Shown piece by piece: positions 33,324 through 48,280 of a DNA stretch of 64,000 nt. The notes beneath the pieces are model-generated. The model saw only the letters and a program-made list of their open reading frames with translations. It made no database searches and was not told where the DNA came from. The position numbers were made by a program, and so were the translations under genes. Source of the stretch: Pogonophryne albipinna (Eukaryota > Chordata > Actinopteri > Perciformes > Artedidraconidae). The stretch lies in assembly GCA_028583405.1 (NCBI GenBank), contig CM053253.1:16824925-16888924 (forward strand), given 5' to 3'. Positions within the stretch are counted from its first letter, which is position 1. Every line of letters starts with the position of its first letter.

Positions 33324-36300
33324 GGAATCCAAACAGTTTCATTTTTCCATCAAAATTAAAATCTGGAGGATTTAACAACAGGTTTGACAGGGAACACAGG
33401 AAAACAGTTATTGAAGATGAAAAGAGACGTTGTGAAGCATTGTGCAATGATGGAAAAGGTCTTGATTTACACAACCTTTCCATCTCTGCTACAGGTTATA
33501 AATAAGTAAACAGTAAACAACAGGGATCCAAAGTGATGTCAGGCTAACTGATGTACTCTGCCTTTTCAAATAAAAGAAAATATGTTGATGAAGCATCACC
33601 TAGGGCACAACATTATAAACATCACTGAGTCAAAGCTTTTGTTTTTATACGGTTTTCACCCTTGCCTACATACAAAAAAGACAAACACAAGAGCCTTTAG
33701 ACACACCTAAGTTAGAAACAATAGCACATGATGAAAGGAGGGTAAACAGATGAGACTAAAGCAGTTACATGGGGTCACACAAATGCAGCTAATATGTGCT
33801 ACAACCAAGTTTGTCCTCTTCTGCCCCGTCATCTCTATTCATGACATCATGAACCATGTTGGTTTTCAGCTTTACTTTTTATCACTTCTCTTCAACCTCC
33901 TCCTGTTTTTTTCACCTTTCCATTTCCCTCCCTACAGATACCCTTTCTCCCGTTCTGAACCCTCTGACATGAGACACAATCACCTCCACCCGGTTCATTT
34001 TGTGTCTTAGCGTGAGACTAGCCTCTCCTGATTTGCTCTGACTTCCTCCTGGGGTAATCCAATCCTCCACTCTTTTGCACCTCACCGCTAAAAGTCAGTG
34101 GTTCAGGCCTCCCAGGAGAATATAAGGTCTGCTGTCCATCTGTCATGGATAAGCTTGCCATAATCATACTATGATGACTCAAATGACCACTGAATCAACT
34201 TCTTATACATTACTCTAATACTCCAACCAAGTCTATGCTACTGAAAGACAGAACAGATGAAAGAGAATTTGCTCAACTTTAGTGCCTGGAAAGTATTCTA
34301 ATAACCAAGTGAAAAGATACTGGATTGCAGTTTATTAAATGAGCTTCTGAAATGATTCAAAGTGTTAAATCCTTCCACACTATTACTGTACCAAAGAAGA
34401 AATGAAATAGAAAGGTGCCATGTTGTGGCTAAAATAATAACTGTTATTTTCTTCAATAACAGTTCATTTGTATTTTTGGGCTTTTTGTGATCAAAGAAAA
34501 TGGGTTGGCGGCATGTGTGTAGTGCCGTGCTATGCCAGGAAGCCCACTGAGAGAGCACAGTCATTTAATCTAAGATCAAGCAGCCTTGGAAACCTCCTCA
34601 CTTGTTTCCACTGGGAACAGGATGCAAGTCTGGACCTCAAATCCATCCATCCACATCGCTCGTTGTATCCTTCCTCCCTCCTAACACTTTTCTCTCACGT
34701 CTACTTCCACCGTATAACTTCAGTACTTGTTAGTTCTCCTTTTCAGTAGAAAGACTCAACATGAAATCATCAATGGCATCACTTTTAGAACCTCACTGAA
34801 TTACAGACCTATGAATTTAAATATGGCTAAAGTCGTTATATTGACATTATGAACATGTAGCAAGCTAACACAAAAGGAAATACTAAATCTTATGATGCGT
34901 CCCTGGAGAACTGCAGATGTATCAGCCTTCATACAAGTCCAAGTAAGTGTATTTGGTATTCTACATCCGCCTGGCGGAGCCTTAAGAACATGTTTAGTTC
35001 CTGTTGATGGTACGCGAGTCAGATGAGTTGCCATTAAAGATTCACAGCGGGTCGGGATAAGCTGGAGGTCCTAGCAGATGAATGAGGCTATTTTCTAGTT
35101 GCTTCAAGGTTAGCCAGACCTCGGCAAACGTGCTCCAGGGGCTAACTTATTTCTATCATCATTACAGGCCCCAGCTGCTAGCTAACTTGCTACTCTCAAC
35201 CCAAGGCATGCCATTCATCCATCTGAAGACAAGAGGGCAGGGAGGAAAGGACACAGTGATTACTGTTTTGAAGCGTGGCATCAGGCTTAAGGCTTTTTCT
35301 AATTTTTTACTGCATCCTTGCAATATTAATTGATTCTCCGCATCTGTTATCACTCTTGATATTTTAATACTGTGTCAATGGTCATCTGAGATGCATTCAT
35401 TAATCTATGTCTTACATTATTTTTAATAAGCGCTGATACATTTAGTAATTTAAATGTTTGTGTTAAGCGATTTACCACTGAATTAAATAAGCAAAATAGC
35501 ACACATTGGCTGGTTCGAGCAGATTTTCTCAGTTTTCTATCGGTGTGAATTAAATACATTTGGGAATGTTGGTTCAGCAACAACACAAACACAATTTACA
35601 AGAATAGGTAAATAGGTGTTGTGAAAGAGACATATGCAGACCAATATGAATATAGAGCCGTGGCTTAGCACAACGACTTTAGAGGGAAACAGCTAGCCGG
35701 GCTCTGTCTAAAGATTACAAAATAATAAATCTTTGTGGCACATAACCCACCGTAAAACCCAAACTTGTCTTTTTGTTCTCTGGCAGAAAAAAACACTGAG
35801 ATATAATGTGTAGAGCATACTTTAGTGCTGTTGTGAAACCATTCAAAATGTACATTTTAGAGGTCAGAATGTGGGGTAATGGGTTCATTGCCATTCTAAA
35901 TGGGGCGAAAGCCACACAAACTCTATACTAGCTACACCCCAGGCAACCAGCTATAATACTTTCAACCAAAAAGCATTTAATAAAGTCCTCTCACTTTGAC
36001 TCTACCGTCTGCTCCACCCACAAGCTATTCTTCATTCATCTATCTCTATCCCTTCTGGGAAATCACACTTGATCCCTTCTTTCATCACATCCCCGCACTT
36101 TTCCTCTCCTCCCCCATTTGTCCATTCCCGTTATCCTTCTGAGGGAGACTGGAGAATTTACAATGAATCAGAAACGTATCCATCAACATATGTGTCTTTG
36201 CTGATCAGTCCTAGCCACCTGCTCCCTTTCCTGCAAATTTCTCAATATTTCGTCCTTCTCTACATCGCTCCCTCTTTATCTTTTCCACATTTATAACGTT

Positions 36301-36849
36301 TGTTTCTCATTCCGTCTTTCCACCAATGACTTCTGTTAAGTTCCCTCTCTCCATTCCAGGGAGCACTGGATCAAAGTCATGAATAATGTGGGTTAGCCAC
36401 AGGCATGTAAGCTGACGGCTTATACTCTCCTCCCACCGCCCCTATTAACACACACACGCAACTTCCCACTCAGTCTGACACACACACACACACCTACCTA
36501 TTGTAAACAGAACCCCATTTTGCTATATAGGCTAATTCCCCACTCAGATCAGATGTCTGGTGTTCATTGATGTGGGAGGAAAATAAAAGCACAGATTTGT
36601 GAGTGTGGTAATTCAATTTCCTTCATACTCCATATCTGTGCTCTCAGCAGGGCCGAACAGCACAGGGGAACGATAAATAAAGGGAAGTAGAAATAGTCAT
36701 GACAAGTGGCAGCTACATATGTGCCGGAACCACGCATCCACACTTAGACCAAGGAAACTCTGTACAGTACATGTCTAAATTCACAACCTCTCGGTGGACT
36801 GTGAATATGGCCTTGTTTCACAACAAATACACATATTGGTATGGTTGAG
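33324..36849. other. Unique non-coding sequence
   Basis: No transposon ends and no ORF with recognisable product. Short CT-rich runs at about 36,060-36,130 and a short CA run at 36,478-36,492. Confidence 0.55.
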
Positions 36850-36853
36850 TTAA

Positions 36854-37205
36854 AGGTGGGGTAGGTAAGTTTCAGAAACCGGCTCGAGTGCACTAACATT
36901 TGAAAGTACACAGCCGAAAAAAATCCGCCCCTTCCTTCAGACTTCCTTACAGAGCACCTCCTCCAACACACATGAACACGCACATGACGTCAGCAGACTG
37001 GTGAAAGTGGCCGCCTGTTGCTGGTCATTGAAGTACTGCTGCAATGCACGCCCAATGACGGCACGCCCAATGAGAGCACGAGATACATTTGTGCGTGCAC
37101 GAGATGGAAGGCTGACAGACAGGGGCGGCAATCCAATCCGTTTAGCCGGCCCATTGGTTGTACTTTTTACAGTATTACGGATTCCACAGATGACATTTGT
37201 ATGAA
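36854..37205 (-). mobile_element. TTAA-flanked MITE, copy B (opposite orientation, right end lost)
   Basis: TTAA at 36,850-36,853 precedes the family end AGGTGGGGTAGGTAAGTTT. The body matches copies at 9,311-9,660 and 40,822-41,203 in reverse complement, with about 60 bp of unmatched sequence near 36,985-37,080. The far end stops matching near 37,205 without a terminal repeat. No coding capacity. Confidence 0.75.
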
Positions 37206-37677
37206 AGGCTAGGTGGGTAGCATTCCATTTTATTGGGATAATGTGTTAATTTGAGTCTCTTTGGGCTTGGCTAGAACCCTTATATTCAGAGGCAGTGATT
37301 GATATGTGGGTCAATTAAATCAAACTATGAATCTATATGTCAAAAGGAAGATGAAATGATAAAGGGTGAAGAACTGTAGTGTATCTGTGTGTGTGCAGGA
37401 CAGCTTGCCTGTATGTCTGTCTTCTGGTCCCTGAGGGGTGAACTGCTGTCAGTACTGCACCTCAGGACCCCGCCTGCCCATCTTATTCACTTGAACTCAT
37501 CTAAAAGAGAAACTTAATGTTGGAGCTTGTTAAATGGGAGCAGAGCTTTGGAAAAAGTGTGAGGGTGTTAAGTGGAAAGCGCTGGGAGTCATACAGAGTG
37601 GGATGGCTTTGAAAAAAGAAAAAAAGAAGTTGAGGACTTGAACTCAGGTAGCTGGAGACATAATTATAAAAATTATA
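37206..37677. other. Unique non-coding sequence
   Basis: No recognisable element. Confidence 0.5.
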
Positions 37678-37940
37678 TTAAAGGAAGGCTCCAGTCATTA
37701 GATAGTTAATAAAAACTTCAGTATTTAGTGAAACATTATGTTTAAACCATACCCTGAAGAAATCAGCGATATTCCCCGGTAAATAATGATTTTATAGCTC
37801 TTTTTTATCAAAACCTGTATATTCCGTCAGGCAGCTGCCATTTTGGCCATTTTCAGTAGTCACATGATCCAAAAAACTAGGTTGTGACGTAATCTATGCG
37901 TTCACTTTGTAAACAGACGAACAGCTCATTCGACGAAAAC

Positions 37941-38374
37941 ATGGCGGAGTATTTGAGTTCGGACTCGTCAGCCGAGGAAGAAGTTTTGAGCAATGTGGAG
38001 AGATTGGATGGGGGAATTCAGCCATACAGCCAAGTGGCCAGAACCGTCAGGAATCCAGGGACAGTGACGATGAGGATGAACAGCACGGTGATCTTGCTGG
38101 AGACGATCCCTTTACTCGTGCAATTGATTTCGGGGGGCGAGTAGGGAGACCTGTACATGAATGGTGTACTTGTGATCGGTGTGTAGCCATGGACAATCCT
38201 CTTATGAACATATGTTGTCATGAGCTTGAAGAGCTTGAAAATAAACTGTTCACAGACGACTTGGATTGCATATGTTTACACATGGAATTCGACACTGTGG
38301 TGTTAGAAAAAGCTGTATTGAGAACAGAGGTCGCGTTAACCGAATATTTTCCGTCTATGACGGATTTTTTGTAA
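37941..38374 (+). pseudogene. P2X7 cytoplasmic (ballast) domain-like gene, broken
   Basis: From the ATG at 37,941 the frame reads MAEYLSSDSSAEEEV and continues to about 38,035, where the frame must shift to reach an acidic linker (SDDEDEQ) and a cysteine-rich block at about 38,145-38,310. That block has WCTCDRC, then ICCHE, then a DCICLHMEF segment and VLEKAVLRT. The order and spacing match the zinc-binding C-terminal domain of P2X7 receptors (WCxCGxC, CCxE, CITEHxxF, VLxTA), which also occurs in stand-alone proteins of fish and invertebrates. No transmembrane or channel part is present. Two breaks are visible: the frameshift, and a hAT MITE inserted at 38,324 that supplies the stop at 38,374. 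Similarity is by motif recognition. Confidence 0.72.
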
Positions 38375-38784
38375 CAATGACAGACAAATCTGAAAGCAGT
38401 CCGTCATTTTGACAGATTAGAACAAACTCGGAACAGCGCCAAAGTTTCCCCGCAGCGAGGCTCCGGTGTTATGCCGTGCTATGCATGCCCTCCAAAAAGG
38501 AAATCATACCGTTTCCAAACCTAACTGTGCCGTACAAATCATTGAAATGTCTGTGAGTTTTGGCTTTACGCTGTGCACGCTCCCGCGAGGTGCAGCAGCC
38601 ATGCATAACACGGCACATGTGAACTGTTTTCCCCCCCCCCCCCGTTGACAGTTCACGAGCATGCTTCCCCCCCCCCCTCGTCAGAGTTGTGTAAAGGCCG
38701 ACGGGTAATTCTGGATTTTGACAGAAGTTTTACGATCCTGTCCGTCAAAATGACGGGCAGTGAAAAAGTCTAGCGCAACCTCTG
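38325..38784. mobile_element. Non-autonomous hAT MITE nested in the P2X7-domain gene
   Basis: Exact 8 bp duplication ATTGAGAA (38,317-38,324 and 38,785-38,792) and inverted ends CAGAGGTCGCGTTAACC / CAGAGGTTGCGCTAGAC (right end read in reverse). It is 460 bp, with two poly(C) runs (38,631-38,643 and 38,666-38,677) and repeated GACGG/CCGTC words near both ends. No ORF of note. Confidence 0.9.
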
Positions 38785-39208
38785 ATTGAGAACAGCACTG
38801 GTTGCCATGAAGGATGTGAAACGCACCTCTTTGGTTGAACCAATAAATGAAAGGTGGGTACATTTGACGGGTACAGCCCTTTCTTCTTAGCAATGTTTCG
38901 CGATACAATGAGGCATATTTCAATAGAATTGTGAGAGTAACTAGAGTAAACAACATGAACAAAGCACATACGTCAATTTGTTCTCGAAACCAAACGCATA
39001 GTTCACGTCACTTCCGGTAAAATAAGTCATGTGACTCGTCAAAATGGCGCCGCCCACAGGGTTGATGTTATTTCGGTAATTAATCAGCTTAAAATCACTG
39101 ATAACGTCATCGGATTAAAAAACAAAAACAAAGACTGGCAGAGACTGGTCTGTTTTATCGGATGATAATTATTTAAAAATGCGTGTCATGAGGATTGCCT
39201 CCCTTTAA

Positions 39209-40817
39209 GTGAAGGTAATACAAATGACATGTCTGAGTTACTCGATCATTAAAAGTATCACACACTTTGTGATCTTCCCATAATCTAATCTCTCCAAAGG
39301 TACAGCAGCATGTGCTTCCAACCCTCTATGACTCTTTTTTTTACATAATCACGGCTACTTGACCTCCCATTTCTTTCTGCGCCTCCTCACTTACACAACT
39401 CTCCCACCTACACCACTCTGCATCTTTCATGTCCAAGAGTCATGGAGCCGAGAGAGGGAAGAGAGAGAAACAGAGCTATAATACTCTAGCGACCAATATA
39501 TATATATCTGTCTGCTACTCATGAGTAATAAGTACAGAGCTTATGAGTAATTCACTGAGGTAAAAAATGCACATGCCTGTTCATAACAGTTTGTTGAGGT
39601 ACAACACTACACACTGAGGAAAGTGCAATATACCATTAATGTGGTAAGGTGGGAAATATCTTCATAACAAATCTGAAAATATTTGGAACTGTAATGCTCT
39701 CCTGAAGTATTAAAAGCCACACCATTCTTCTTTTTTTCCCTCACTTCCAACAATGAAGAGGAACTGGATACCAAAAATAGTTATTTCCACCTCCCATCTG
39801 GTTCTTTGGCGAAAAGGGCTCATAGAGAGGGGTCATGGGGGTGAAAGTCATCCTCCGTCAACCCGGAAGATTCTGTCAGCGGGTTGCCTGCAGCCACACC
39901 TCCGCCAGCACAGACCCTCCAAATGACTCTACATGACAACCCTGTACCAATCAAAAGCACTGTTCTTGTGACCCCACAAGCCACCGGAGCACCAGAGAAG
40001 GTATGAGACAGACAGACTGATTACACAGCCTGTCTCCATGTCATTATACAGCCTTGTCCAACCCTGTATATCCCTTAATCTTTCTCCTGCTCGTCTGTTC
40101 CTTTACCCCCTTCCTGTCCGAAAGGCCTTCGACCTCCATTACATTTTTGGTGAATAACACAGGAGCCCTTTGAAAAAATGTGTGATTGCAGAGAGGGATG
40201 AAAGTGTGTTGAGGGAAAAAAGGGTTGTGTGAAGTTAACAGAGATGCTCTCAAAGGGGTCTGAAACCAGACTGAATGGAGTGGCAGAAAACAGACAGGTG
40301 GATTTAACAGAGGAGATTGGTAAACTGAAAGCCCATGGGTCTCATCTGGTGTCAGGTTGCCCAACAAACATTTTCAAATTCTCAATGAAAAGTATAAATA
40401 AATTCAAAAAGACCAGATGATCAAATAGGCAGGTGAAAACAACTAGTAGCTTAAAAGGAACAAGAGTTAGGTGGGAAGAAGATAATTCTGATCAATGAAT
40501 TTGTTTTTCATACTTAGGAGCTTAAATATGCAATTAACTCGTAATATGTTTATGTTTATGAATAAAAGCAACATTGGAGTGATTACATGATGGAAGAGTT
40601 ATCAGCTTAATCTTGTAAAAACGCTTTTTAATCCAACAAATGTATTCCCGCCTAAAATACGGTTGCAGCTATTAAATGCAAGAAAGAGATTTAGCACATG
40701 TCAATCCATATGCCAAATAAGTGTATTTTTATGTTTAGTTGATTAGTCAGTTAAACTGAATAAGTCAAATGAGTTATTGGCCTTTTAACTTTAATTCATA
40801 TAATCTGATAAATACTA
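39209..40817. other. Unique non-coding sequence
   Basis: A short TA run at 39,499-39,508. No gene recognised; the frames at 40,044-40,420 have no domain. Confidence 0.55.
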
Positions 40818-40821
40818 TTAA

Positions 40822-41203
40822 AGGTGGGGTAGGTAAATTTGTGAAACCGGCACGAGATACACTTTTTGTTATATTCCATGGAATGCTCTTAACAATCCCG
40901 ATAGCAATGAATATCTTAAGTCCTTTGACAAAAAATCCATAAAAAATGTCATCTGTGGAAGCTGTAGTACTGTAAAAAGCACGACCAATCATTTTAGCCG
41001 GCCCGGCTAAAGTAACTGGATGGCCTACCTGCCTGTCAGCCTTCCATCTGTGCACAAACTTATCTCGTGCCCTCATTGGTCATGTGCGCGTTCGTGTGTG
41101 TTGGAGGAGGGGCTCTGTAAGGAAGTGGCAGATTTTTTCCGGCTGTGTATTTTCAAATTCTAGCGCACTCGAGCTGGTTTCTCCAAAATTACCTACCCTA
41201 CCT
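40822..41203 (+). mobile_element. TTAA-flanked MITE, copy A (complete)
   Basis: TTAA on both sides (40,818-40,821 and 41,204-41,207), inverted ends AGGTGGGGTAGGTAA / TTACCTACCCTACCT and a 382 bp non-coding body. It is the reference copy of this family in the window. The internal palindrome GCCGGCCCGGC lies at about 40,998-41,008. Class is Kolobok- or piggyBac-like from the TTAA target. Confidence 0.88.
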
Positions 41204-41207
41204 TTAA

Positions 41208-44135
<2,928 letters not shown>

Positions 44136-44164
<29 letters not shown>
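44136..44164 (+). repeat. (TA)n microsatellite
   Basis: About 14 TA units. Confidence 0.95.
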
Positions 44165-44394
44165 GCCATGTGCGTGACAATCTGATCGTGATAAACAGTC
44201 ACATTGTTCAATTAAAGCCACAACAGGTGTCTGATGTAGACAGTGTTACCAAGTTAGTCACTGTGTATTAACTAAAGATGTGATGTACAGAGTGAAGAGT
44301 TTGATTTTTTCTCTTCTCTGCTTTAGAAGAGAAAAAAATAAATAAAGAAAAACACTTGCATCATTGTTTTATCAGGTCACTTCAGTGATTAAAC

Positions 44395-45261
44395 CAGTGG
44401 TTCTCAAAGTGGGGGGCGCAGAGGCATGACAAGGGGGGGGGGGGGTTATTAAAAAATAAATAAATAAATTTAAAAAAAATCATATTTTGAAAAATTATTG
44501 ATTCGAAAATAATATGATACAGTACAGTACAGTAATATTACGTCTGGGTCTCTGTGTTTCATTAAAGCTCCGCTCTGTGTGTGTGTGTGGAACGAGCCAT
44601 TTTGTGTGCGTGCGTGAGCGAGAGAGAGAGCGCACCGGTACCGGAGATCGTAGTTGTTAGTGTTTACAGTTCTGTTTCAAATGGGTGTTGAGAGATGTAT
44701 CCATCGATCTCTTCATTTTGCTCTCAAAGTGCACCAGATTGATGCTTTTAACTTCAATATTTAAAGATAAATCTTCCCGGGGGAGCATGCCCCCGGACCC
44801 CCCTATGTGAGGTCCACACACCACCTATAAAAATAGCACTTTACCCCTGCTTACACCTATATGCCGTGAGCTGATTATCGAGCCTTCATTGTAACTGTCG
44901 TGGGGACATTGTGTATGTGCGTGGGGAGTGTTGCAGTAATAATAATAATAAATTCGATTTATAAAGCACCTTTCATTGCTCACAGCAATCCCAAGGTGCT
45001 ACAGGAGGCATAATAAAAACAAACAAAATAAACAAAAGTTTTATCAAAAGCTTTAAAGTAGAAAGTTCCACTGTAGCGCCCAGTACATTAATGGGAAACC
45101 CTAAATGTTTGAGCACCCTCTATGAAACGTCAAGCCACCCCACAGCACCGCCAAAAGAAATCTCTGGCGCCGCCACTGAGCCTGACTATTTGTGTTGGGG
45201 GGGCCCGACTTTTTTTTTTCTCCAAAGGGGGGGCCTGACAGAAAAAGTTTGAGAACCACTG
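44395..45261. mobile_element. Non-autonomous hAT element (Charlie-type ends)
   Basis: Exact 8 bp duplication GATTAAAC (44,387-44,394 and 45,262-45,269). The ends are inverted: CAGTGGTTCTCAAAGTGGG on the left and TTTGAGAACCACTG on the right, the characteristic Charlie-group hAT terminus. It is 867 bp with no transposase. Inside are a poly(G) run (44,430-44,446), a GA-rich piece with CACCGGTACCGG (44,634-44,645), a module AAAGTGCACCAGATTGATGC (about 44,727) followed by CTTCCCGGGGGAGCATGCCC, and a short LINE-tail-like piece. Confidence 0.92.
44937..45055 (-). mobile_element. LINE 3'-tail fragment inside the hAT element
   Basis: Begins with AAT units, then a TTTATAAAGCACCTTTCAT block and CCAAGGTGCTACA. 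In reverse this is a LINE 3' end related to that at 19,440. It is nested within the hAT element at 44,395-45,261. Confidence 0.55.
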
Positions 45262-45629
45262 GATTAAACCAACCCGGTATCATGGCAAGACGTGAACATG
45301 TGACGATTTACCATGCTGGGTGACGTGAAGATGTCACGATTTCGTCCCTTCAAACGTGACAGTTACACAGTATTGTTAACCCATGTTAACCAGTGAAGAA
45401 ATAACCGGAAATGCCAAGCAAATGCTACCCCGACGGTCGGTTGTTATTGTCAATATTAATAAAATAATGATTTATTTTTTAATAGTCACACTCGATTACG
45501 CCGATTTTCTTGTTGCCCCAGCTGGTCGACACCTCTTTTAGCAGAAACAAAGGCTACATTAATGTATTAAATCGATGTTAATCCGTGCGTGTGGATGTGG
45601 AATTAACGGACGTGACGTCGTGCGATTGC

Positions 45630-45642
45630 GTTGCCAGGCAAC
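45630..45642. promoter_or_regulatory. X-box-like palindrome in the left arm (RFX-type)
   Basis: GTTGCCAGGCAAC is an almost perfect RFX-factor X-box palindrome. The same word occurs in the right arm at 47,590-47,602. A CRE-like TGACGTCG lies 16 bp to its left (45,613-45,620). Motif match only; function unknown. Confidence 0.45.
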
Positions 45643-45850
45643 AGCTTCGGTTCATGTTAATTTACAAACTCTTCAACTACAACCGTAGTTATATTTAAAA
45701 ACATGTTAGAAGGCCTTACGAAATACTTTAATGCAAATTAAAATGTAAATGTGAAGGAATGTGTGTATAACAAAATACATCGGTCATAAACGAAACCGGA
45801 AACAGACGTAGGCAAGATCCTCAGCTCGATGATTGGATGGTTTAGCCGCA

Positions 45851-45868
45851 ATGCATGCTGGGATTTGG
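45851..45868. promoter_or_regulatory. ZNF143-like core and CCAAT in the left arm
   Basis: ATGCATGCTGGGATTTGG resembles the ACTACAATTCCCAGCATGC-type promoter motif in reverse, and an inverted CCAAT (ATTGG) lies about 18 bp to its left. Both recur in the right arm (47,362-47,380). With the ETS-like CCGGAAA words (45,796 and 45,413) this looks like a housekeeping-type promoter, but no transcript is known from the sequence. Confidence 0.35.
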
Positions 45869-46392
45869 TGTTTATGTGATGTGAAATCTGAAAACGTTTT
45901 TAAAAAATAAAATAATACTTTATTCCGAGTGTGCTTGCTTTTCTCTTTGAGAGTCATCATATAACGGCATTGTAATACACGGTTCGGCTGCATTAAATAT
46001 TACATATCTGCTGTAGGTCTCTATTTATAGAGCCCTGCTGAGAAGACTTCTAGACAAACAGGAACAACTCCCGCCAAAACTGAATACGTGAAGTGGATCA
46101 TAAATATATAAGCAATTAAACAGCATCTTACATTTCTTTTCACACAATACGTCTCCTTGCAATATCAACACTAATTCGGCTGACTTTTATATTTGATCCA
46201 AATGGTAGATAGGCTGTATTTACACCATAACGGTGCAGAGCTGATAGAAAGGGACACCTGGTGGTTAAAGCACGTTATTGAATTTGATTATTTTATTATA
46301 TTCTTTTTTTTTCTGGCGTTGCTAATGACGACCATACTACCCGCGAACGATTAGCGAACGTTGCAAGCAAGCTAAAGAAAGAAGAAAGCTGA

Positions 46393-46539
46393 ATGATGTT
46401 AAAAACGTGGCTCAAAACGGGAGGTATTCGGAAGAGAGGTACTGAGGAGAATATTATCAGCGATGACAGTCATCAACCGAGCACAAGCGCAGGCTCCGCC
46501 AGCAACGCAAAAGTGATATGCACAGTCACAATGCTGTGA
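46393..46539 (+). pseudogene. N-terminal remnant of a Buster/ZBED5-like hAT transposase
   Basis: The 48-codon frame begins MMLKTWLKTGGIRKRG and continues with a Ser-rich stretch ending PSTSAGSASNAK. This is the usual style of the N-terminus of ZBED5/Buster-group hAT transposases, just ahead of their BED finger. The frame then loses similarity and stops; no BED finger or catalytic region remains. A Charlie/Buster-type right terminus lies downstream at 47,095-47,176 in matching orientation, which supports the call. Confidence 0.5.
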
Positions 46540-46877
46540 TGGAGGAGAGAAGTGACTCAGGAAGAAGGCATTTGCACAAATAATGGAGAGAAGGCTGTGA
46601 CCGAGGTCATAAGCTGAAAAAGCACACACTTGTCCTTAATTGTTATCTCTTTTCTTTTCTTTTTCACTTTGCCACCACATAAATGGCAATAGCAAACATC
46701 AGCAGACTGAAGATTAGCTATTAGCCCTTAGGCTCATCTGCTCCTGGAGGCTTTCATTATTATTGTGGAACTGAATTCCCAATAGGACATTCACACTTTG
46801 GTATTTGGTACATGTATGTACAGTTGTCATTTGTTGTGAGAATAAGTTATTATTTTGTTCTTTATATTCTCCCTTGT

Positions 46878-46981
<104 letters not shown>

Positions 46982-47094
46982 TGAGAGAGAGAGAGAGACT
47001 GCCCTTTGTACATGTAACTGTGGCTGACAATATATAATGTTATTATGAATACATTTGCCTCCGAGTCCTGCATGAACTGTGCATAGACTGTATT

Positions 47095-47176
47095 TTAACT
47101 TTGGTCATATGGTGGTACTTGGAAAGACAACTATTTTCTCAGGTGGTACTTGGTGTAAAAAGGTTGAGAACAACTG
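47095..47176 (+). mobile_element. Right terminus of a Charlie/Buster-type hAT
   Basis: The sequence ends AAAAAGGTTGAGAACAACTG, the inverted form of the CAGTGGTTCTCAACC-type terminus, with two AGGTGGTACTTGG-like subterminal repeats (about 47,108 and 47,141). The corresponding left end is absent. Its outer edge coincides exactly with the inner edge of the right inverted-repeat arm (47,177). Confidence 0.75.
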
Positions 47177-47890
47177 GTCTAGAAGTCTTCTCAGCAGGGC
47201 TCTATAAATAGAGAATTACGGCAGATATGTAATATTTAATGCAGCCGAACCGTGTATTACAATGCCATTATGTGATGACTTTCAAAGAGAAAAGCAAGCA
47301 CACTCGGAATAAAGTATTATTTTATTTTTAAAAAACGTTTTCAGATTTCACATCACATAAACACCAAATCCCAGCATGCATTGCGGCTAAACCATCCAAT
47401 CATCGAGCTGAGGATCTTGCATACGTCTGTTTCCGGTTTCGTTTATGACGGATGTATTTTGTTATACACACATTCCTTCACATTTACATTTCAATTTACA
47501 TTAAAGTATTTTATGAGGCCTTCTAACATGTTTTTAAATATAACTACGGTTGTAGTTGAAGAGTTTGTAAATTAACATGAACCGAAGCTGTTGCCTGGCA
47601 ACGCAATCGCACAACGTCACGTCCGTTAATTCCACATTCACACGCAACGCATGGATTAACATTGATTTAATACATTAATGTAGCCTTTGTTTCTGCTAAA
47701 AGAGGTGTCGACCAGCTGGGGCAACAAGAAAATCGGCGTAATCGAGTGTGACTATTAAAAAATAAATCATTATTATATTAATATTGACAATAACAACCGA
47801 TCGTCGGGGTAGCATTTGCTTGGCATTTCCGGTTATTTCTCCACTGGTTAACATGGGTTAACAATACTGTGTAACTGTCACGTTTGAAGG

Positions 47891-48280
47891 CCCTACGTAG
47901 CTGTGTATATAACAGGAAGTATGATTACCTAGAAGAGCGTCAGGACACACTGTTTTAGGCATATGATAGCTATGTGACAACGATTAACATGACGATTCAG
48001 CCTCTATGGAGATAGACATATGACTGTCATGTGTATTGCTTATGCAGGCCTTAGCTAATCTGAACTAAGCAAAGAATACTGCTTTGAACCGGTATTCTTC
48101 CATCTTGTGACTGTGATACTCTTGTATTTAAGGCATGTGAAGGACACTGTTCAGGAACTCATTGTCCCATACTCTGTATGTGATGACTACTTCCATTCTT
48201 GCAAGGATAATAAATACATGTATCATGATATTGAAGATCAAGCCGGTGACGAGTGATATTTTTCAAACAGAATCTTAACA
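47891..48280 (+). mobile_element. Possible solo LTR
   Basis: The segment has LTR-like architecture: a TG start near 47,901, a TATA-like GTATTTAAGG (48,123), an AATAAA (48,209) and an end reading CTTAACA at 48,280. No second LTR, primer site or target duplication was found. The left boundary abuts the outer edge of the inverted repeat. Tentative. Confidence 0.35.

Larger units (their letters stand above)
37682..39204 (+). mobile_element. TTAA-flanked DNA transposon carrying a P2X7-like domain gene
   Basis: TTAA at 37,678-37,681 and 39,205-39,208 flanks inverted ends (AGGAAGGC at the left, GCCTCCCT at the right). Subterminal sequences are also inverted copies: the GCCATTTT...AGTCACATGA...GTGACGT...CTATGCGTT block at about 37,840-37,905 recurs in reverse at 38,993-39,050. 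The 1,523 bp include a 460 bp nested hAT MITE. TTAA duplication with G-rich ends fits Kolobok or piggyBac; which one is not decidable here. No transposase is present, so the element was mobilised in trans. Its only gene-like content is the domain described in the next entry. Confidence 0.78.
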
